Below, one piece after another: positions 45,700 to 59,650 of a DNA stretch of 64,000 nt. The notes under the pieces were generated by a model that saw only the letters and a list, made by a program, of their open reading frames with translations, made no database searches and was not told the origin of the DNA. This DNA comes from Balaenoptera acutorostrata. Lineage: Eukaryota; Chordata; Mammalia; Artiodactyla; Balaenopteridae. The stretch lies in the NCBI RefSeq assembly GCF_949987535.1, contig NC_080066.1, positions 128,630,335 to 128,694,334 on the forward strand. Reading direction: 5' to 3'. Each line of letters opens with the position of its first letter. Position 1 is the stretch's first letter. A program made the translations under genes and the position numbers.

Positions 45700-47090
45700 T
45701 GCAAAAGAAAAATAATAAATTACTGAGAGACATAAAGAAGACCAAAATAGATGTAGTATGTTTATATATTAGAATTTTTAGTTTTCAAAAATTTGAATTT
45801 TCCATACTTTAATTCTAGATTTAATAGAGCACTACTCAAAATCCCAACATGTTTTTGTGGAATTGACAGGCTGATTCTAAAATTCATATGGAAAAGCAAT
45901 GGACAAATAATGCCAAGTCAGTCATAAAGAAGAACAAAGAATACTTACATTATCAAATATAAACACTAAAGATATCTCTATAGTAATGAAGACAGCATAG
46001 TTTTTGTTTGAGGATAGATGTATAGACTGATAGAATATATAGTAGAGAGCTCAGAAGTAGATCCACCCATACACAGATAATTGAAATATAATGAGATGGT
46101 ACTGCAAAGCAGTGGGCCAATGATAACATTTTAACAACAAAAAAAGCTCATCTAAATGGATATCCATATGGAAAAAATAATGTAATTGGACCCTTACCTC
46201 ACACAAAATAAGTAAACTCTTGCCAGATCAAAGACTTGAATGTGAAATCCAAAACTGAACATATTCTAAAATGTGCTGTAGAAAATCATCTCCAATAATC
46301 TATTGCAAAGAATGATTTCTGAGAGGAGGCAAAAAATACACTAAATATAAATTAAAATAATAACTTTTACTAAAACTGCAAAATGCCAAAGGAGACTACA
46401 AACAGAAAGGGCAAGATTCCAAGTGGGGGAAGGACTTGTTATGTGTACAACAGACAATGAATTAATACCTAGGCTATATAAGGAATGCCTACATCAATGA
46501 GAAAAAGAGAAGTAAGTAGGACTAGAATAAGTACTTCATGTGTGAGGAAATGCAAATGGCTGATAAATACATGAAAAGATTTTCAATTTTGATAAGAAAA
46601 TGCAAATTAAAGAAGACAGTATGTTACCATTACTCACCAATCAGAAAAGTGTGATGATAACTATTCGCAAGGCTGTAGGCATCTAGTATCTTCATATTCT
46701 ATTACTAAGAATGTACATTGCTTCAATCACCTTAGAACACAGTTTGGCATATTTAACAAATTTTAAGACACACAAGCTCTCTCATCTAGCAATCCTTTTC
46801 CTAAGCATAAATGCAAATCTTCTGTACATGTTCCTCAAGATATATGAATAAGAATTTTCTTTGCATATTTGTTTACAATATTCAAATTTGATAATAATAC
46901 ACACATATATCATCAGTAAAATGGATAAATATGATATGTTCATTCAGTGCAAAAGTCAGCAAAAAATTAATAAGCAACATAGGCTAAACTATAGTTGATC
47001 TTCCGGAACAACATTTTTTGAAGAAAAAAGACAAAAGAATTCATATGATTTCATTCATCTAAAATTACAACTAGAGAAGAATAACTGCAG
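45700..47090 (+). mobile_element. Very old L1 ORF2 3' half
   Basis: L1 landmarks can be followed at low identity: GACAGGCTGATTCTAAAATT and CATATGGAAAAGCAATGGAC (about 45865-45905), GGACCCTTACCTCACACAAA (46190), AAATGGCTGATAAATACATG (46555) and ATTTGTTTACAATATTCAAA (46867). No open frame survives. Confidence 0.75.
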
Positions 47091-50000
47091 AAGATTTTTT
47101 AAAATGTGTGTAATCTGGCATACGTCTTGACTTTCTATTACGATAGCAATCTCTCTTCACATTAATTACTAGAACAGACAGGAATCCAAGTTTATCAAAG
47201 GCTTAAGAAACCATGCTATAGAAAACTTTAGAAAACATTCAGCCTGGTTAACCTGTTAGAACCAATTTGGATTACAGAAGCAAAGTCAGAATTAATAAAA
47301 ATAATTCATGTTATTTGTCATTCATTGTTAGATAGGAAAGATATTTCTTTTAAAATTTCAATTAGAGAGAAACAAAGTTGTTTACTTAAATCTGAGGGAA
47401 ATCATTGTGTTTACTGAAATATAGATAGTAATAGTCTCTTGATTTAATCCAAATAATTAGAATATGAATGCAATTTATCTCATAACCAAAATTTAAATTT
47501 TTAGAAAAAAAGTTCAAAATATAAATTACAACAAACTTCTGGTATCTTGAGTTGTATTTACTTTAACAAAGAACGTTCTATGCACATTTTAAAAGACAAT
47601 ACAATTACAGTATAATTATTTTCTATTTTTTCTTTAGTGTTCCTTTCCCAATATATTATTTTTTTGCAGTGTTATAATATTTTGCATCCTTGGAGTAAAG
47701 CCAACAATAAATAACCTGTCAGGATCAATTCTCTTGTATAACATATGGGCTATTAAAGAGAGCACAGCTGGCTTATGTGTATCCATAGTTTTATTTCATG
47801 GAAACAATAGAAAATTATGGGGAAACGAGAGAAAGTACATGATTTCAATGTTAATTATTGGCAATCAGGTGAGATTGAGAAAGTAGGATACAAATATTTT
47901 AAAATATCAGGTATTTATTTTTAAGAATGTTATAAAATAAGATTTTTGTGTACCTTTTTTTTTTTTTTTTAATATACAGAAGGGGACTAAAAGGTAACAT
48001 CCTGCTGAGCAATTTTTCAAAATTCTAGGTTATTCTCTCCTTGAATCATCTTGTAAAACCTAAAGCTAACATTTTCTTTCCCTGATACATGTTTTTCTTT
48101 CTTCATCAGACATACCTGGTCAGGAGATAACTTTCATTTTTTTTCTTCTTTTCTTCCTTCCTTCCTTCTCTCCCCACCTCTCCCCTCCCACCAAATATCT
48201 CCTCAAATAACATAAAGCATTTTATCTTATAGTGATGTTAACTTGGAATGCAGGTTCAGTTAATTTAAATGTGAGTAGAAATCCATTATTAGATCTTAAT
48301 TATTTTAAAACTTGAATATGAAAAACATTTAAAATATATGTGTCAACTGTGCAAATAGTTAAGATATATATATAGTCAGTTATAACTTTGCCTCCTTCAA
48401 CTCATGTCTTCCTGTGAGTGTTTTCTTTCTTTATGAGAATGTATGGGACTGTTACATTATTTTGTCAATAAGCTGGAAAAACTCTCACATGCTTGTGTCT
48501 TTCAGGCAATTAGTCTTTCAATGATGGTTGAATTTGGAATGATGGTTGTGAAAATTATGACTTGTATATATTTTGAAATTTTTTTCTATGGCTCTTAACC
48601 TATACAGCTTTGTTTTACTTTTTGTTACAATTATATTGGCCATGTTAAAAAAATTTACTTTTTAAAACAAATTAAGAATTCCAACATTTGTTCTTATGAT
48701 CACTTTGATGATGTCTTGTGAACGCCAGTGGTTTTTTAAACATATGTACACTGAAGAAGAAACCTTGACACCTTTGTTCTTAGGCATTACCTACCGTACA
48801 ATGGAAAATTCCTAGAATTTACTTGAATGTTCATTCAGTGAGGTTGACAATAAGAGTTAAGAAGAGACACATCAAAACAATCATCCTAAATTACTACAAA
48901 AGTGTGTGTGTGTGTGTGTGTCTGTGTGTCTGTGTATTTGTGTATTCTCATATATGATCTCATTTCTCAGCCTGGTTGACTTCTGCATTGGGCTAACCTC
49001 TGTAAAATTGTATTCAAGTTACCTAAGAAACAGAACCTTCTGGTAATAAGCCTCTGTAAAGCAGTATATGACAGTTCATCTCAAACACAGGAGAGCTGCT
49101 AACATTCCTCAGTTCCTATCTCTCAGGCTATTGGCAACTCTGAAAAATCTACTGATTAATTACTGCAAATTTTCCGTGAAAAAGGAGGAGCAAGTTTAAC
49201 ATGTAAAACTCAAACTTATCTTTTGGTATTTTCTCCCCATGAATTCTTTCAAGATTCTCAAAAGAAAAATATTCTACATATCCTTGGTGACAATATTCGA
49301 AAAAATCTAAACGAATTCTGGTACAAAGGGCCCAGATCTTAGATTGTAGTGTCTTTTAACATCCACTACAAGTTTGAATATTAATGACGTCTCTCACCGA
49401 GAAACCGCACATTTCCATCTGCCCTTCGCTCCAAGAACTCTGACTGCACCTCTCAGTTCCTGACAAACATGACAAGGAGTTTGCTCTGAGCTGCTCATAT
49501 GTTCATATTCAATATGTGATTTTTTTTTTTTTACATTAGCCATCAAAATGGCTGTTTTCTAAAAGGAGTATCAGTATAAGCTACTGAAATGAATAAAACT
49601 GTTTCTAGTGCAATGTTGTTACAATACTGTTATGTAAAATCTTTATGTTATGTACATGAGATAAATGAAAACCAGAAGTACATTTTAACATCATATTTAA
49701 AAAGACAGGAATATGCGGATGATTGTAACATTTGTTGTTTTTTGTGGGGTCTCTTTTCTTAAATTGGGGACTGCCATTTGAAACAATGTGGTGAGAGCTG
49801 AGGCTGGGCTAGTCTCTTGCCATACTTTATGTAGGATTAGGTAAACAGTGTGGAAGAGTCTGTTCTTAAATGTCTTTTGTTAACAATGCTGATAGCATCA
49901 GTCTTTATTAAAAGAATAGCCTCCTTAATATCACTTGTAGTTAGCATTTTACATCTCCCATCACATTTGGACATTTCAATTTGCATAGATTTGAGTGATT

Positions 50001-50334
50001 GTTTAATTTTGAGAAATTAAGCTATCGCTTTTAACTTTCAACTCACATAAATCACTTTTATGGCCAAATGCTGAAAAGGACAAATGTAATAAATGCTTGG
50101 AGAAAAGGCAGAAGTATCTTACTTCTGTTCTTGTAAATTGCTATTTGACAAGGAGGCAGACATTTTAAGAATAAAGAAATCACTGTTTCAGTTATTTCTA
50201 AAATGCATACATATATAATAAATAATTTTAAAGCTCGTATTTAAAAAGAAAAGTGTCTTTATATTTCAGATTGGTAGCTGAAATTAGGTGATTAATAACA
50301 TTCTAAAGGGATGATAAAAAGAATAAGGTTAGCT
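47091..50334. other. AT-rich region, no gene recognised
   Basis: About 3.2 kb without a supported gene or repeat. Contains a T run at 47957-47971, a CTTCC-rich stretch at about 48150, a short TG run at 48902-48922 and a T run at 49520. Confidence 0.4.
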
Positions 50335-50560
50335 ATAATTTATTGAACATTTCCTAGATGCCAAGATCTGTGCTAGGTGCTTGGTGTGAATTATTCTTAA
50401 TCCTAACAGGAATCATACAGATAGATGGATTTAGCGTCATTTAAATTGTGGGAATTTAAACTTGAAGTTTAAGTAATTTATTCAAGGTATACAGCAAAAG
50501 TTGAATTCAAACTTAAGTCAACATTCTTAAAAGCCCATGTTTTTAATCATTGTATAATCT
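50335..50560 (-). mobile_element. MIR SINE, antisense
   Basis: Antisense MIR order: TTTATTGAACATTTCCTAGA, GTGCTAGGTGC, AAGTTTAAGTAATTTATTCA, AAAGTTGAATTCAAACTTAA. Diverged. Confidence 0.8.
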
Positions 50561-53544
50561 CAGATGACCTTAAAACTTAATTAAACAGAATAGTCACACC
50601 TATATTTTCCTTCCTCCCATATTCTCCCCATCCACATCAATTTTGGAAAATAATTGCTGAGACTGAGATAAATCAAACCTTTTTAAACATGAGTACATTG
50701 GGCTTTTAATCAGAAACAAGAGCAGAATTCTCAGGGCAAAATTTCAATATATGTCCAGAAGATGTTCTAAACTCCCTAGGTTATACCGATTTGTGACTTC
50801 TATTCTTCCTGAGATTTCTTTCTAGGGAAATTAAAGGTGCAAGTTACAGGGGTGAGGAGTAGAAGGTAGTGATGATGCTCCCAGAAGAATCTATCTGGAC
50901 TTACATAATTTGATCTTATATGGGAACCTAACTATTGGTTGCTATTTTAATTCAACCAAAACCCAAGACAAGAAAAGTAGATCCTTTATTTAACTCATCA
51001 GTTTCTTTGTAAGTTTCAGGAAGCAAACCATGATTTTAAGGGCTGTACGATGCTAAGATAAGTAACAAAAGGAAATTATGGGTGTGACTTTAATTGCTTC
51101 TTATTTTTCAGAACAAAAGTGGGCAGCTATCTTTTCCCTCAGTAAGTTTTGAGTGCAGTCTTATTTTAAAACAAAGGTGTATATTTGCAACTCCTCTAGC
51201 CTTATTCTAAAATTTCCTATTGTGTTTTCCCTTTTATCTCTTGATGAATAAAACATGATAAACAAAACATGAAAAAGTGAGTAGATGTTGAGCATAGAGA
51301 GAGGAATTTGCAGATACAGATGCTCCTTCTTTAATCTAATTTCTTATCAAGTTATTTACTATATTGTTATTTAATTTCTGGTGAAATCCTAGAGCTATAA
51401 AGTGTGGTGAATACATCTTTTATATATCGAGTTTAACATAGTAGAATATTTTCTGATTAAGCCGGTACAAATTATGATGTCGTCTTTTAAATCAGCAGAA
51501 TGATATGATTAGTGTCGAAAAGCTCACCAACAAATCAGGCTCTTGCCAAACAAATTGCAAACGGAGCCCAGTCAACATATACACCTCTTCCTCGTTGTAG
51601 TGCTGTGAATAAGACGTTAGAAGGTCAGTCTAAGGTTATTATCAGTCACAAACATGACTCCTTTGATACAGACATGTCTGTGGGCTTGGTTTTCAGCGGA
51701 TGCTGTGGCTGCTGACAGCCCTCCTGGGATTCCTCCCTCACCAATTTCACAACACAGGCAGTTGAAAAGATCCGTGTGGTTCCCGGAGAAGTCCCCAGTT
51801 GTGTTCCTCGATACAACTTTAGCGCTAAAAGCTCATGGAACCCCATGAGGGGAAATAAGGGAGCCCAAAGCTGCAGCACTGAACCAATGAAAAACATTTT
51901 CCTTTCAAAAAAATAATTCTGTGACTTTCACAAATTCTCAGCTCCTCACTCCTCTGGGGTGTTAGCCAGCCCCAGTCATCTGGTTACTTCCATTATTTAT
52001 TGAAAAGCACCACGGGGAGCAATGTGTTGTTCCCCACAGTGTTATTCAGTAGATAATGAATTAATGAACAGAGGAGCACAGAGATTTGTGCTTCAGGAGG
52101 AAGGCAAAAGATGTTTGTGTGGTAGAGAAGAGGCTAGGCCAAAAAAAAAAAAAAAAAAAAAGAGAGAGAGAGAGAAAGAGTCCCTATTGAATATAAAAAG
52201 AGGTACTCTTGCCCCAATATCTTGCTTCCTTCCCTCTCATAACTGAAGTAATGAGGCAAAAACAAAACAAAATGTAAAATCCTAACATCAAAGAGACCAT
52301 ATGTGTAAGGGTAAACTCATCTTTTGGGTCTTAACACTGATGTACATGTGTAGAAAGAAAAAACACATCTACATATAGTCTGAGTTCAAAAGAAGTGAAA
52401 ATAAATGGCTCAGGAACATCTAGTCATTAATGTGAAAGCCCATATGACTGCTCTGTGGTAAACAGAGACCAATCCAGAGACTTGGTGGAATTCAAAAAAA
52501 TCCAAATTTTCATTTCAGTCCAGCCCTGGACTCTACGTGAGGTATTGCTGCTCTTCCCATGTCAAGATATCTCCCCTGATCCACTAGATCTCTTTCCTTC
52601 CAGGAGCTGTGAGAAATTAAGATTGCTAGATACTCTCTTTCACAAACCTTTCTTGTGGTTTCCTTGGACACAAACAGATATACAGAACTGTTACTAAGTA
52701 ATCATATTTTTTGATATTTCTGTTGTGGATTAATGGGTAAAACTTCTTCAGATGGGGTCAAAAACCAATCAGCCTCTAGTGAAAAGTATCATATCCTATT
52801 TCTAATGTATTGTCACTGTTTTAATTAATATAAAATCTCTTTTTAAAAACTGAGTATTCAAAAGAATTTACTAAATGGAATTCCATTCCAAATATCTATT
52901 ATGAAGCTGAATATAAGAATGGTGCTCTCTTATGCTACATTTTTCTCCCCCAGAACAGGAAAAATGGTTTTACCTCACCAACTATAATTTGAAATGGTTT
53001 TAGGGAGCAGGTAGATTCAACAGTTGTATTACGCATTTGTATAAACCTGAACAGGGACCCTCTGAGGGTTTATAAATATACATGTAATGTGTACACATAT
53101 ACACACACATGTGAAGGGACTATGAAACTTGTTGTCAGAGTCAGCTAAAAGTTAGGGTGGAATAAGCCTCAAGATAACTGTGAAATGAGTAGGAAATGTG
53201 TATAAAAGCAAAATGATTACAAATATGTGCCATTGAAGTGAGGTGTGCTAAGAATGGACTGTGAATCCAGAAGGCAAATTGAGACTATCCTGAAGAAAGT
53301 AGGGCACCAAAGCAGTGTCTGCAATGTCAATGTCATTGTTTTTGTTATACTGAAATTTATAAGTGCTGCAAATTAAGAAAGTTGACTTACAGGAAACTTC
53401 TTAACAATAAACTTAAGCACACATAAATAGCTAATTGCCAGTGCCATCCTGATCTACATATAGTATGATTGCTCTACACTATCAATGTTTTCTTTATAGC
53501 CAAGCCCTCCCCCCACCTTTTTTTTTTACCATACTGTTGTGAAT
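50561..53544. other. No gene recognised; includes a GC-richer unique stretch at 51510-51860
   Basis: Nothing here can be supported as a gene. 51510-51860 is less AT-rich than its neighbours and has no repeat that I recognise. A poly(A)/(GA)n run is at 52140-52180. Confidence 0.4.
52140..52179 (+). repeat. A-run followed by (GA)n
   Basis: About 21 A then AGAGAGAGAGAGAGAAAGAG. A simple repeat; no SINE body is seen upstream. Confidence 0.9.
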
Positions 53545-53775
53545 AGAGTCCATGTTCTGGAGGAAGAGAGACTAGACTGTACCGGCTCTTCCATTTATTT
53601 ACTTTGTGACCTTGGCTCACAGTCTGAGTCTACTGCTAAATCTAAAAAAAAAAAAAAATGGGTAAAATGTTCCAATATTATTAGGAACTTTTGTTAGCCA
53701 GAAGCTATATAAATTATGTAAAATGCTTACAAAACCAGACACAAAATGAGCACACAATAAATGTTAGCTAATATT
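53545..53775 (+). mobile_element. MIR SINE
   Basis: TTTATTTACTTTGTGACCTT, AAATGGGTAAAATGTTCC and GAGCACACAATAAATGTTAG follow the MIR order; an A run has grown at about 53643. Confidence 0.75.
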
Positions 53776-53892
53776 ATTTATTTTATAAAGCTTTAAAAAT
53801 TCTTTCTTATTATTTTGTAAGGTCACATGATTTTAAGCTTGCATTACTTTTTCCTGGCACTTGTTTAAAGTTTATAAACTATTGTATTTCTT

Positions 53893-53906
53893 TATCCTTC
53901 ATTCTT
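53893..53906 (+). repeat. Target-site duplication, left copy, of a CHR SINE
   Basis: TATCCTTCATTCTT, repeated perfectly at 54206-54219. Confidence 0.93.
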
Positions 53907-54205
53907 TTTTTTTTTTTTTAAATTTTATTTATTTATTTATTTATGGCTGTGTGGGTCTTCGTTTCTGTGCAAGGGCCCTCTCCAGTTGCGGCGAGCGGGG
54001 GCCACTCCTCATCGTGGTGCGCGGGCCTCCCACCGTCGCGGCCTCTCTTGTTGCAGAGCACAAGCTCCAGACGCGCAGGCTCAGTAGTTGTGGCCCACGG
54101 GCCCAGTCGCTCCGCGGCATGTGGGATCCTCCGAGACCAGGGCTCGAACCCGTGTTCCCCGCACTGGCAGGCGGACTCCCAACCACTGTGCCACCAGGGA
54201 AGCCC
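53907..54205 (-). mobile_element. CHR-type tRNA-derived SINE, antisense
   Basis: Same family and orientation as 43847-44147 and of similar age. On the minus strand it starts GGGCTTCCCTGGTGGCACAG and has the B box GGTTCGAGCCC. The tail is TTTA-rich on this strand. Confidence 0.95.
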
Positions 54206-54219
54206 TATCCTTCATTCTT
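54206..54219 (+). repeat. Target-site duplication, right copy, of a CHR SINE
   Basis: TATCCTTCATTCTT, identical to 53893-53906. Confidence 0.93.
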
Positions 54220-57164
54220 ATTAAAAATATTTTTTAAATGTTTTTAGTCAATTATTTTAGTTTCAATTTTTCCTAATATTTTAGTTCATTTTCTTTATTT
54301 TTAATTTTTATTTCTTCTGTAACACTAACATTTCATTTCTCTTATTTCCTTTAAAAAACCTTCATTAACTATTTTGGATTAAAGCTTAAATTTTCCCTTT
54401 TTGGGTAATGTATTTTTTTAACTTTTTAGTTTTTAATTTTTGTTTTTGGTTTGTATTTCATTTTACCTTATTTATTTTTCACTATAAATACTTCTGAACT
54501 TAATAATTTTTCTTATTAAAATTTACCAGAATCTCATCAACAGAGATTTAGGAACAATAGATTTAGGGGTGGATAATTTTAAAGGCAAATTTCTCCCATC
54601 CTGTCGAATCCCTACAGCTCTATATCTAGGGCTTGGCAATAAATCTCTTGTGCAAAAGCAAACAAAACAAGTAAAGTAATACTTCCCTGGAGTACATAGA
54701 AAATTTGCTAGTTACTTCAAAGTCTTTTCTGAAGATTCATGATACACTCAGTGTAGCTGGCCCACTTGAATGTCTACAGTGTTGTCTTGATATCACATTC
54801 CTTCCAGTATCTTTATGGGTAGCTCTGTGCTTTGAAAACTGACTGGTATATTAAAGGCCATAAATTTTGAGCATGCTGTGCTTGGTGTCTTCCCTCATTA
54901 GAAAGCATGTTTAGAATTTGGAAAAAAAAAAGTGCAACAGCTATGCTTTTCCAGATGATTCCCAGAATCACTGGGTTCATTAGAATTCCACAGCTAATGA
55001 AGAAGGGGTGTCCACCCTTTGACAACAGGTCCACAACTATGAAAGAACTCTCAAAATGTGGTTAGAAGAAGAAGACAGGCTTCATCTCTTGCCCCATGAG
55101 GAACGAAGGGCACACTTGTCCTATTATGTCATAATCATTCCAATGATATTTTCCTCCTAGCCTTTAATTGTAAAATTTCCCATAGCTGAGCTCTGGCTGA
55201 GAGTCTGGTTCTTCAGATATTTTCTATGCAATTCTTCTTACCATTTTTACTGTGATCTCTGGTAACCTGAGAGAAAGCACTGATAAATTGTCTTGCATTA
55301 ATGACTTTAATTCAGTTCCCTTTTATGCTGAATGCAAAATTCTGCCTTAGTATTTATGAAGTGTCTTTCATGATATGAGATAACTTTGTTTGTATAATTC
55401 ACTGTATTTAAAGTAAAAAAAATTCTCCCAAATGGTTAGGTTTTGTCTCATTCTAAGCATTTATTTTCAGAGTTTGAAAGCACTTGGTATAATTTCAATC
55501 AGGCAGCTCTCTCTCTTTTAAAATACATATAATCAGAATAAAAATAGAAAATAAAACAATTTAATAATTTGAAAATCTTTTCAATGTAGCTAGAAAAAAT
55601 AGTAAATACAGATAAGAAAAATAATTAAAGGGCACACACCAAATGCTACATACAGAGATTGTAAACAATTGGTGTATATCATTTCAGATTATTTTTCATG
55701 TAATATAAAACATTACTTTAAAGACATAGGTTCTTGAATATAAAGGTTTCATATATAGTATAGGTTTTATATTTTATATAAATAGCTGAGGTTCTTATAT
55801 TGGAATCTTTTATCCTTTGCTTTTGTTTTCTGCTGGTCATATTGCTATGGTTGATTTTAATATAGGTACTTAAATTCTAACTATTGGATGTTTAAATTAT
55901 CTTAAAGAATTGTCTAATATTTCTTCTATTTAAAAAACGTATCCCATTATGTTTACCATGCATACAATCGTTACTTTAGTTTATAATTCCTGTTGCACAA
56001 ATTTTTACAATGAGGAAAATCAGAGGTGACTTGACACCTTATGATTTATTTCAAGCTTATATATGATATACAAATCTTGGCTACTGTGCTTATAGATATT
56101 TGTGGGCTTTTGAAAGGAAACTGGCCGTATTCTACACTTTTTGACAACTTTAAAACACTACACTGGTATAAAGATCACAAATGCCAGACTTGGTCTCTAT
56201 TTTCCAAAAGAAATCGAATCCACTTCCAACATTCAAAAATTGGGAGACTTAAAAAAAATATGAATTTCTGGTTTCTCCCACAACATTTCAAGTTTTCACA
56301 ATACTAGCAACATTTGCTCACGAACTGTGACTGCCCCATTAATAAGGACACGAGCTCCTCACTTCATTACAGTCTGTATTGCTCGTTTTTAGACCCAAAG
56401 CAGCCTGCTTTGATCTTTTATTATTGATAACCACTTGGCCTCTGTATGCATTTAAAGGAGTAATCTCAGATTTAATGCTTTTTCCTGTGTTTCACCATCA
56501 ACATCCTTCCTAAGGCAATCATCTTGATTTCCTGAGGCTTACCATATTTTGTTACACCTGATTAAACAGACTGCTTAACTGTAACATGCTCATTATATCA
56601 GGCTTGCAAATGGATTTACAACAAATCTGATTTTCCCTGTAAAGAAGCAGGAGTGCCCTTTATTTTCTAATTAGAAGCAACTAATGAAGTGAGATTGCTA
56701 TCATAATGGTATGTGTACCTGAAATATATTACTTTACTGGTTGTATTAAATTATACTCTTCCTGTAGTTCAGAATAGTAAAATAATAGTGAATGCCTAGC
56801 TTTGGTTCATGTTCATAAATGTTCCATCAAATGCAAAAAGCAAGGACAAACCTCAGTGATCACTGTGTACACTGCTTAACCTTGTAGCTGGTTTTGTGAT
56901 AAACAGCAGGGGCCAATGAGAAATGACAGCTTTCCACTTGCATGAGGATCACCCTGGCCATCAGGGCCCAACAGTGACTAAAATAAACCAGGCAGTGAAA
57001 AGGTTTGAATTGATTCCAGACAAAGTCTGGGGGAATTAATAATTCAGGAAATGCCAGAATGAGAAATATATAATAAGTAGGAAAGAACAATTTTTATGAA
57101 ATATTGTAAGAAGTAAAATGCTAGGTAATATATTAAATGGTGGAAGTAGTAGTAAATTTGGGGC
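54220..57164. other. AT-rich region, no gene recognised
   Basis: No supported feature in about 2.9 kb. Confidence 0.4.
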
Positions 57165-57300
57165 AGTAAAATGTGGGTTTAAATCCTTACATTTTTGATA
57201 TTTAGCTGTTTAATGGGTATCTATTAGCCTAGGGAAATTAGTTAACCTCTCTGACTTGTAGGATCCTCATCTTTATAGTGGCAACTATATATGCATAGGG
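57165..57300 (+). mobile_element. MIR SINE fragment
   Basis: TGTGGGTTTAAATCC, then GGGAAATTAGTTAACCTCTC and TGTAGGATCCTCATCTTTAT follow the MIR core order. Confidence 0.7.
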
Positions 57301-57535
57301 AAAAATATTTGAGATACACACACATGTGTATTTATGTATGTGTGTGTATTTATGCATTTATACATATATACATATAGTAGTCATAAAATAAATAGGATCA
57401 AGCGTAGTTGTAGCTGTAGCTGAAGGTATTTCCATTACATTCACCCCTACTAATCCTATCACTGTTTACTGTGGTTGTCTACCTATCAGTTTCTACCACA
57501 TTAAGAAAAGGCTGAGAGGGGACTGAACTATTCCA
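57301..57535. other. No gene recognised
   Basis: Short TA/TG-rich runs near 57315-57375; otherwise nothing supported. Confidence 0.4.
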
Positions 57536-57893
57536 TGTGCTATCATTACTCTGAATTCTTCTTCAGGTAGATTGCCTATCTCCACTTCACTTAGTTGTTC
57601 TTCTAGGGTTTTACCTTGTTCCTTCATCTGGGACATATTCCTCTGCTGTGTCATTTTGTCTCACTTTCTGTGTGTGGTTTCTGTTATGCAGGCTGCAGGG
57701 TTGTACTTCTTGCTTCTGCTCTCTGCCCCCATCTCATTGTGGTGTCTTCTTTGTCTTTGGATGTAGGATATATTTTTTGGTAGGTTCCAGCATTTTTTTT
57801 TGTTGATGGCTGTTCAGCAGTTAGTTGTGATTTTAGTGTTTTCGTGAGAGGGGTGAGCTCACATCCTTCTACTCTGCCATTTTGTCTCCACTC
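57536..57893 (-). mobile_element. L1 5' end and ORF1 start, antisense, isolated
   Basis: On the minus strand from 57893 it starts GGAGACAAAATGGCAGAGTA (an L1 5' start with the AAATGGC core) and goes on through a short leader. It then runs into ORF1 start sequence up to GAATTCAGAGTAATGATAGC at about 57536, where L1 similarity stops. The 5' UTR is very short here, unlike that of the young L1. Confidence 0.8.
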
Positions 57894-58486
57894 CAAGTAT
57901 AGTTCTCTGTGCTGAAATCCCATATCCCAGAGATGATTACCATTAGCACATTGGTGACTGTCCTTCTTTCATCTGTCATAGGCTTGTACTCATATTTGTA
58001 TGATTTTACCAAGAGAGTCTTGGAACTCCCCTGAGGCAGAGAATTACTCCTCAGGGCAAACCGCCAAGGTGTTAGCAGGCTGCACATGCACAGGTACCAT
58101 GTGCTTTATTGGAGACAACATTCTAACTCTAGAATTTATGATCCATTATGATCTGCTATATTTAATTACAACTTCTAGAAGATTCTGCACTCAAAGATCT
58201 CCTGCTGAGATCTTAGGAATTAGGCCCCAGTCTTCATATTAGACTCATACTCCCTCACTCACCTCCTGACCATGTGGACTAATTTTTTTCAATATGCCAA
58301 TATGAACAAAAATGTTCCCAATTACTCACAACTCCAATAAGACATTTGCTGAAAAAGGAATGCTATTTATGACAAAAAACAAAACTTGTATGTTTACAAA
58401 TTTGAAAATGTCTCAAACACTTCTGTCCATAGCTTCCCTATATCTGGGCCCTTAAGTTCAGGAAAGAAATGGAATTTAAAAGTTGA
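57894..58486. other. No gene recognised, between two L1 pieces
   Basis: Does not look like L1. No supported feature. Confidence 0.4.
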
Positions 58487-59631
58487 TGTTTGTGGATTGT
58501 AAGAATTAATATTGTTAAATGTCCATACTACCCAAGACAATCTACAGATGCAATGCAATCTCTATCAAAATACCGATGGCATTTTTCACAGAACAAGAAC
58601 AAATAATTCTAAAATTTATATGGAAACACCAAAGATCTCAAATAGCCAAAACACACTTGACACAGAAGAACTAAACTGGAGGTATCACAAACCCTGGTTT
58701 CAAACTACTACAAGGCTATGGTACTCAAAATAGTATGGTACTGGCACAAAAACAGACACATGGTTCAACGGAACAGAATAGAAAGCCCAGAAATAAACCG
58801 ACAGTTACATGGAGAATTAATGTATGACAAAGGAGGCAAGAATACACAACAGGGGAAAAGACAGTCTCTTCAATAAATGGTGCTGGGAAAACTGCACAGC
58901 TACATGCAAAAGAATCAAACTGGACTACTTTCTCATACCATATACAAAAACAAACTCAAAATGGACTAAAAACTTAAATATAAGACCTGAAACCGTAAAA
59001 CCCCTAGAAGAAAACATAGGCAGTATGCTATTTAACATCAGTCTTAGCAGTGATTTTTTGGAATGTCTCCTCAGGCAAGGGAAACAAAAGCAAAAATAAA
59101 TAAATAGGACTACATCAAACTAGAAAGCTTTGCACAGCAAAGGAAACTCAACAAACCAGAAAGGCAGCCTACTGAATGGCAGAAGATATTTGCAAAATGA
59201 TATATCTGACAAAGGGCTCATATCTAAAATGTACAAAGAATTCATACAACATCAAATAAAAACCCACCCAATTAAAAAATGGGCAGAGGATTGGAATAGA
59301 TATTTTTCCAAGGAAGAGATACAGATGGCCAAAACACACATGAAAAGATACTCAACATAACTAATCATCAGGGAAATGCAAATCAAAACCACAATGAGAT
59401 ATAACTTCACACTTGTCAGAATGGCTATTATCAAAAAGATAACAAATAACAAGTGTTGGCGAGCATGTGGAGAAAGGGGAACTCTCATGCACTGCTGGTG
59501 GTATTGTAAATTGGTACAGCCACTAAGGAAAACAGTATGGAGTTTCCTCAAAAAATAAAAAATAGAACTGCTATATGATTCAGCAATTTCACTTCTGAGT
59601 ATTTACCCAAAGAAAACAAAAATAGTAATTT

Positions 59632-59650
59632 AAAAAGACATGCATTCCAG
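59632..59650 (+). repeat. Target-site duplication, left copy, of the first stacked SINE
   Basis: AAAAAGACATGCATTCCAG; the partner at 60356-60376 differs by a CA/TATA change. Confidence 0.85.

Noticed and set aside
51654..51848. Possible immune-receptor-like leader exon
   Set aside because: Only a short hydrophobic run looks like a leader. No downstream domain or second exon could be found and the frame closes at once. Kept only as a low-interest finding.
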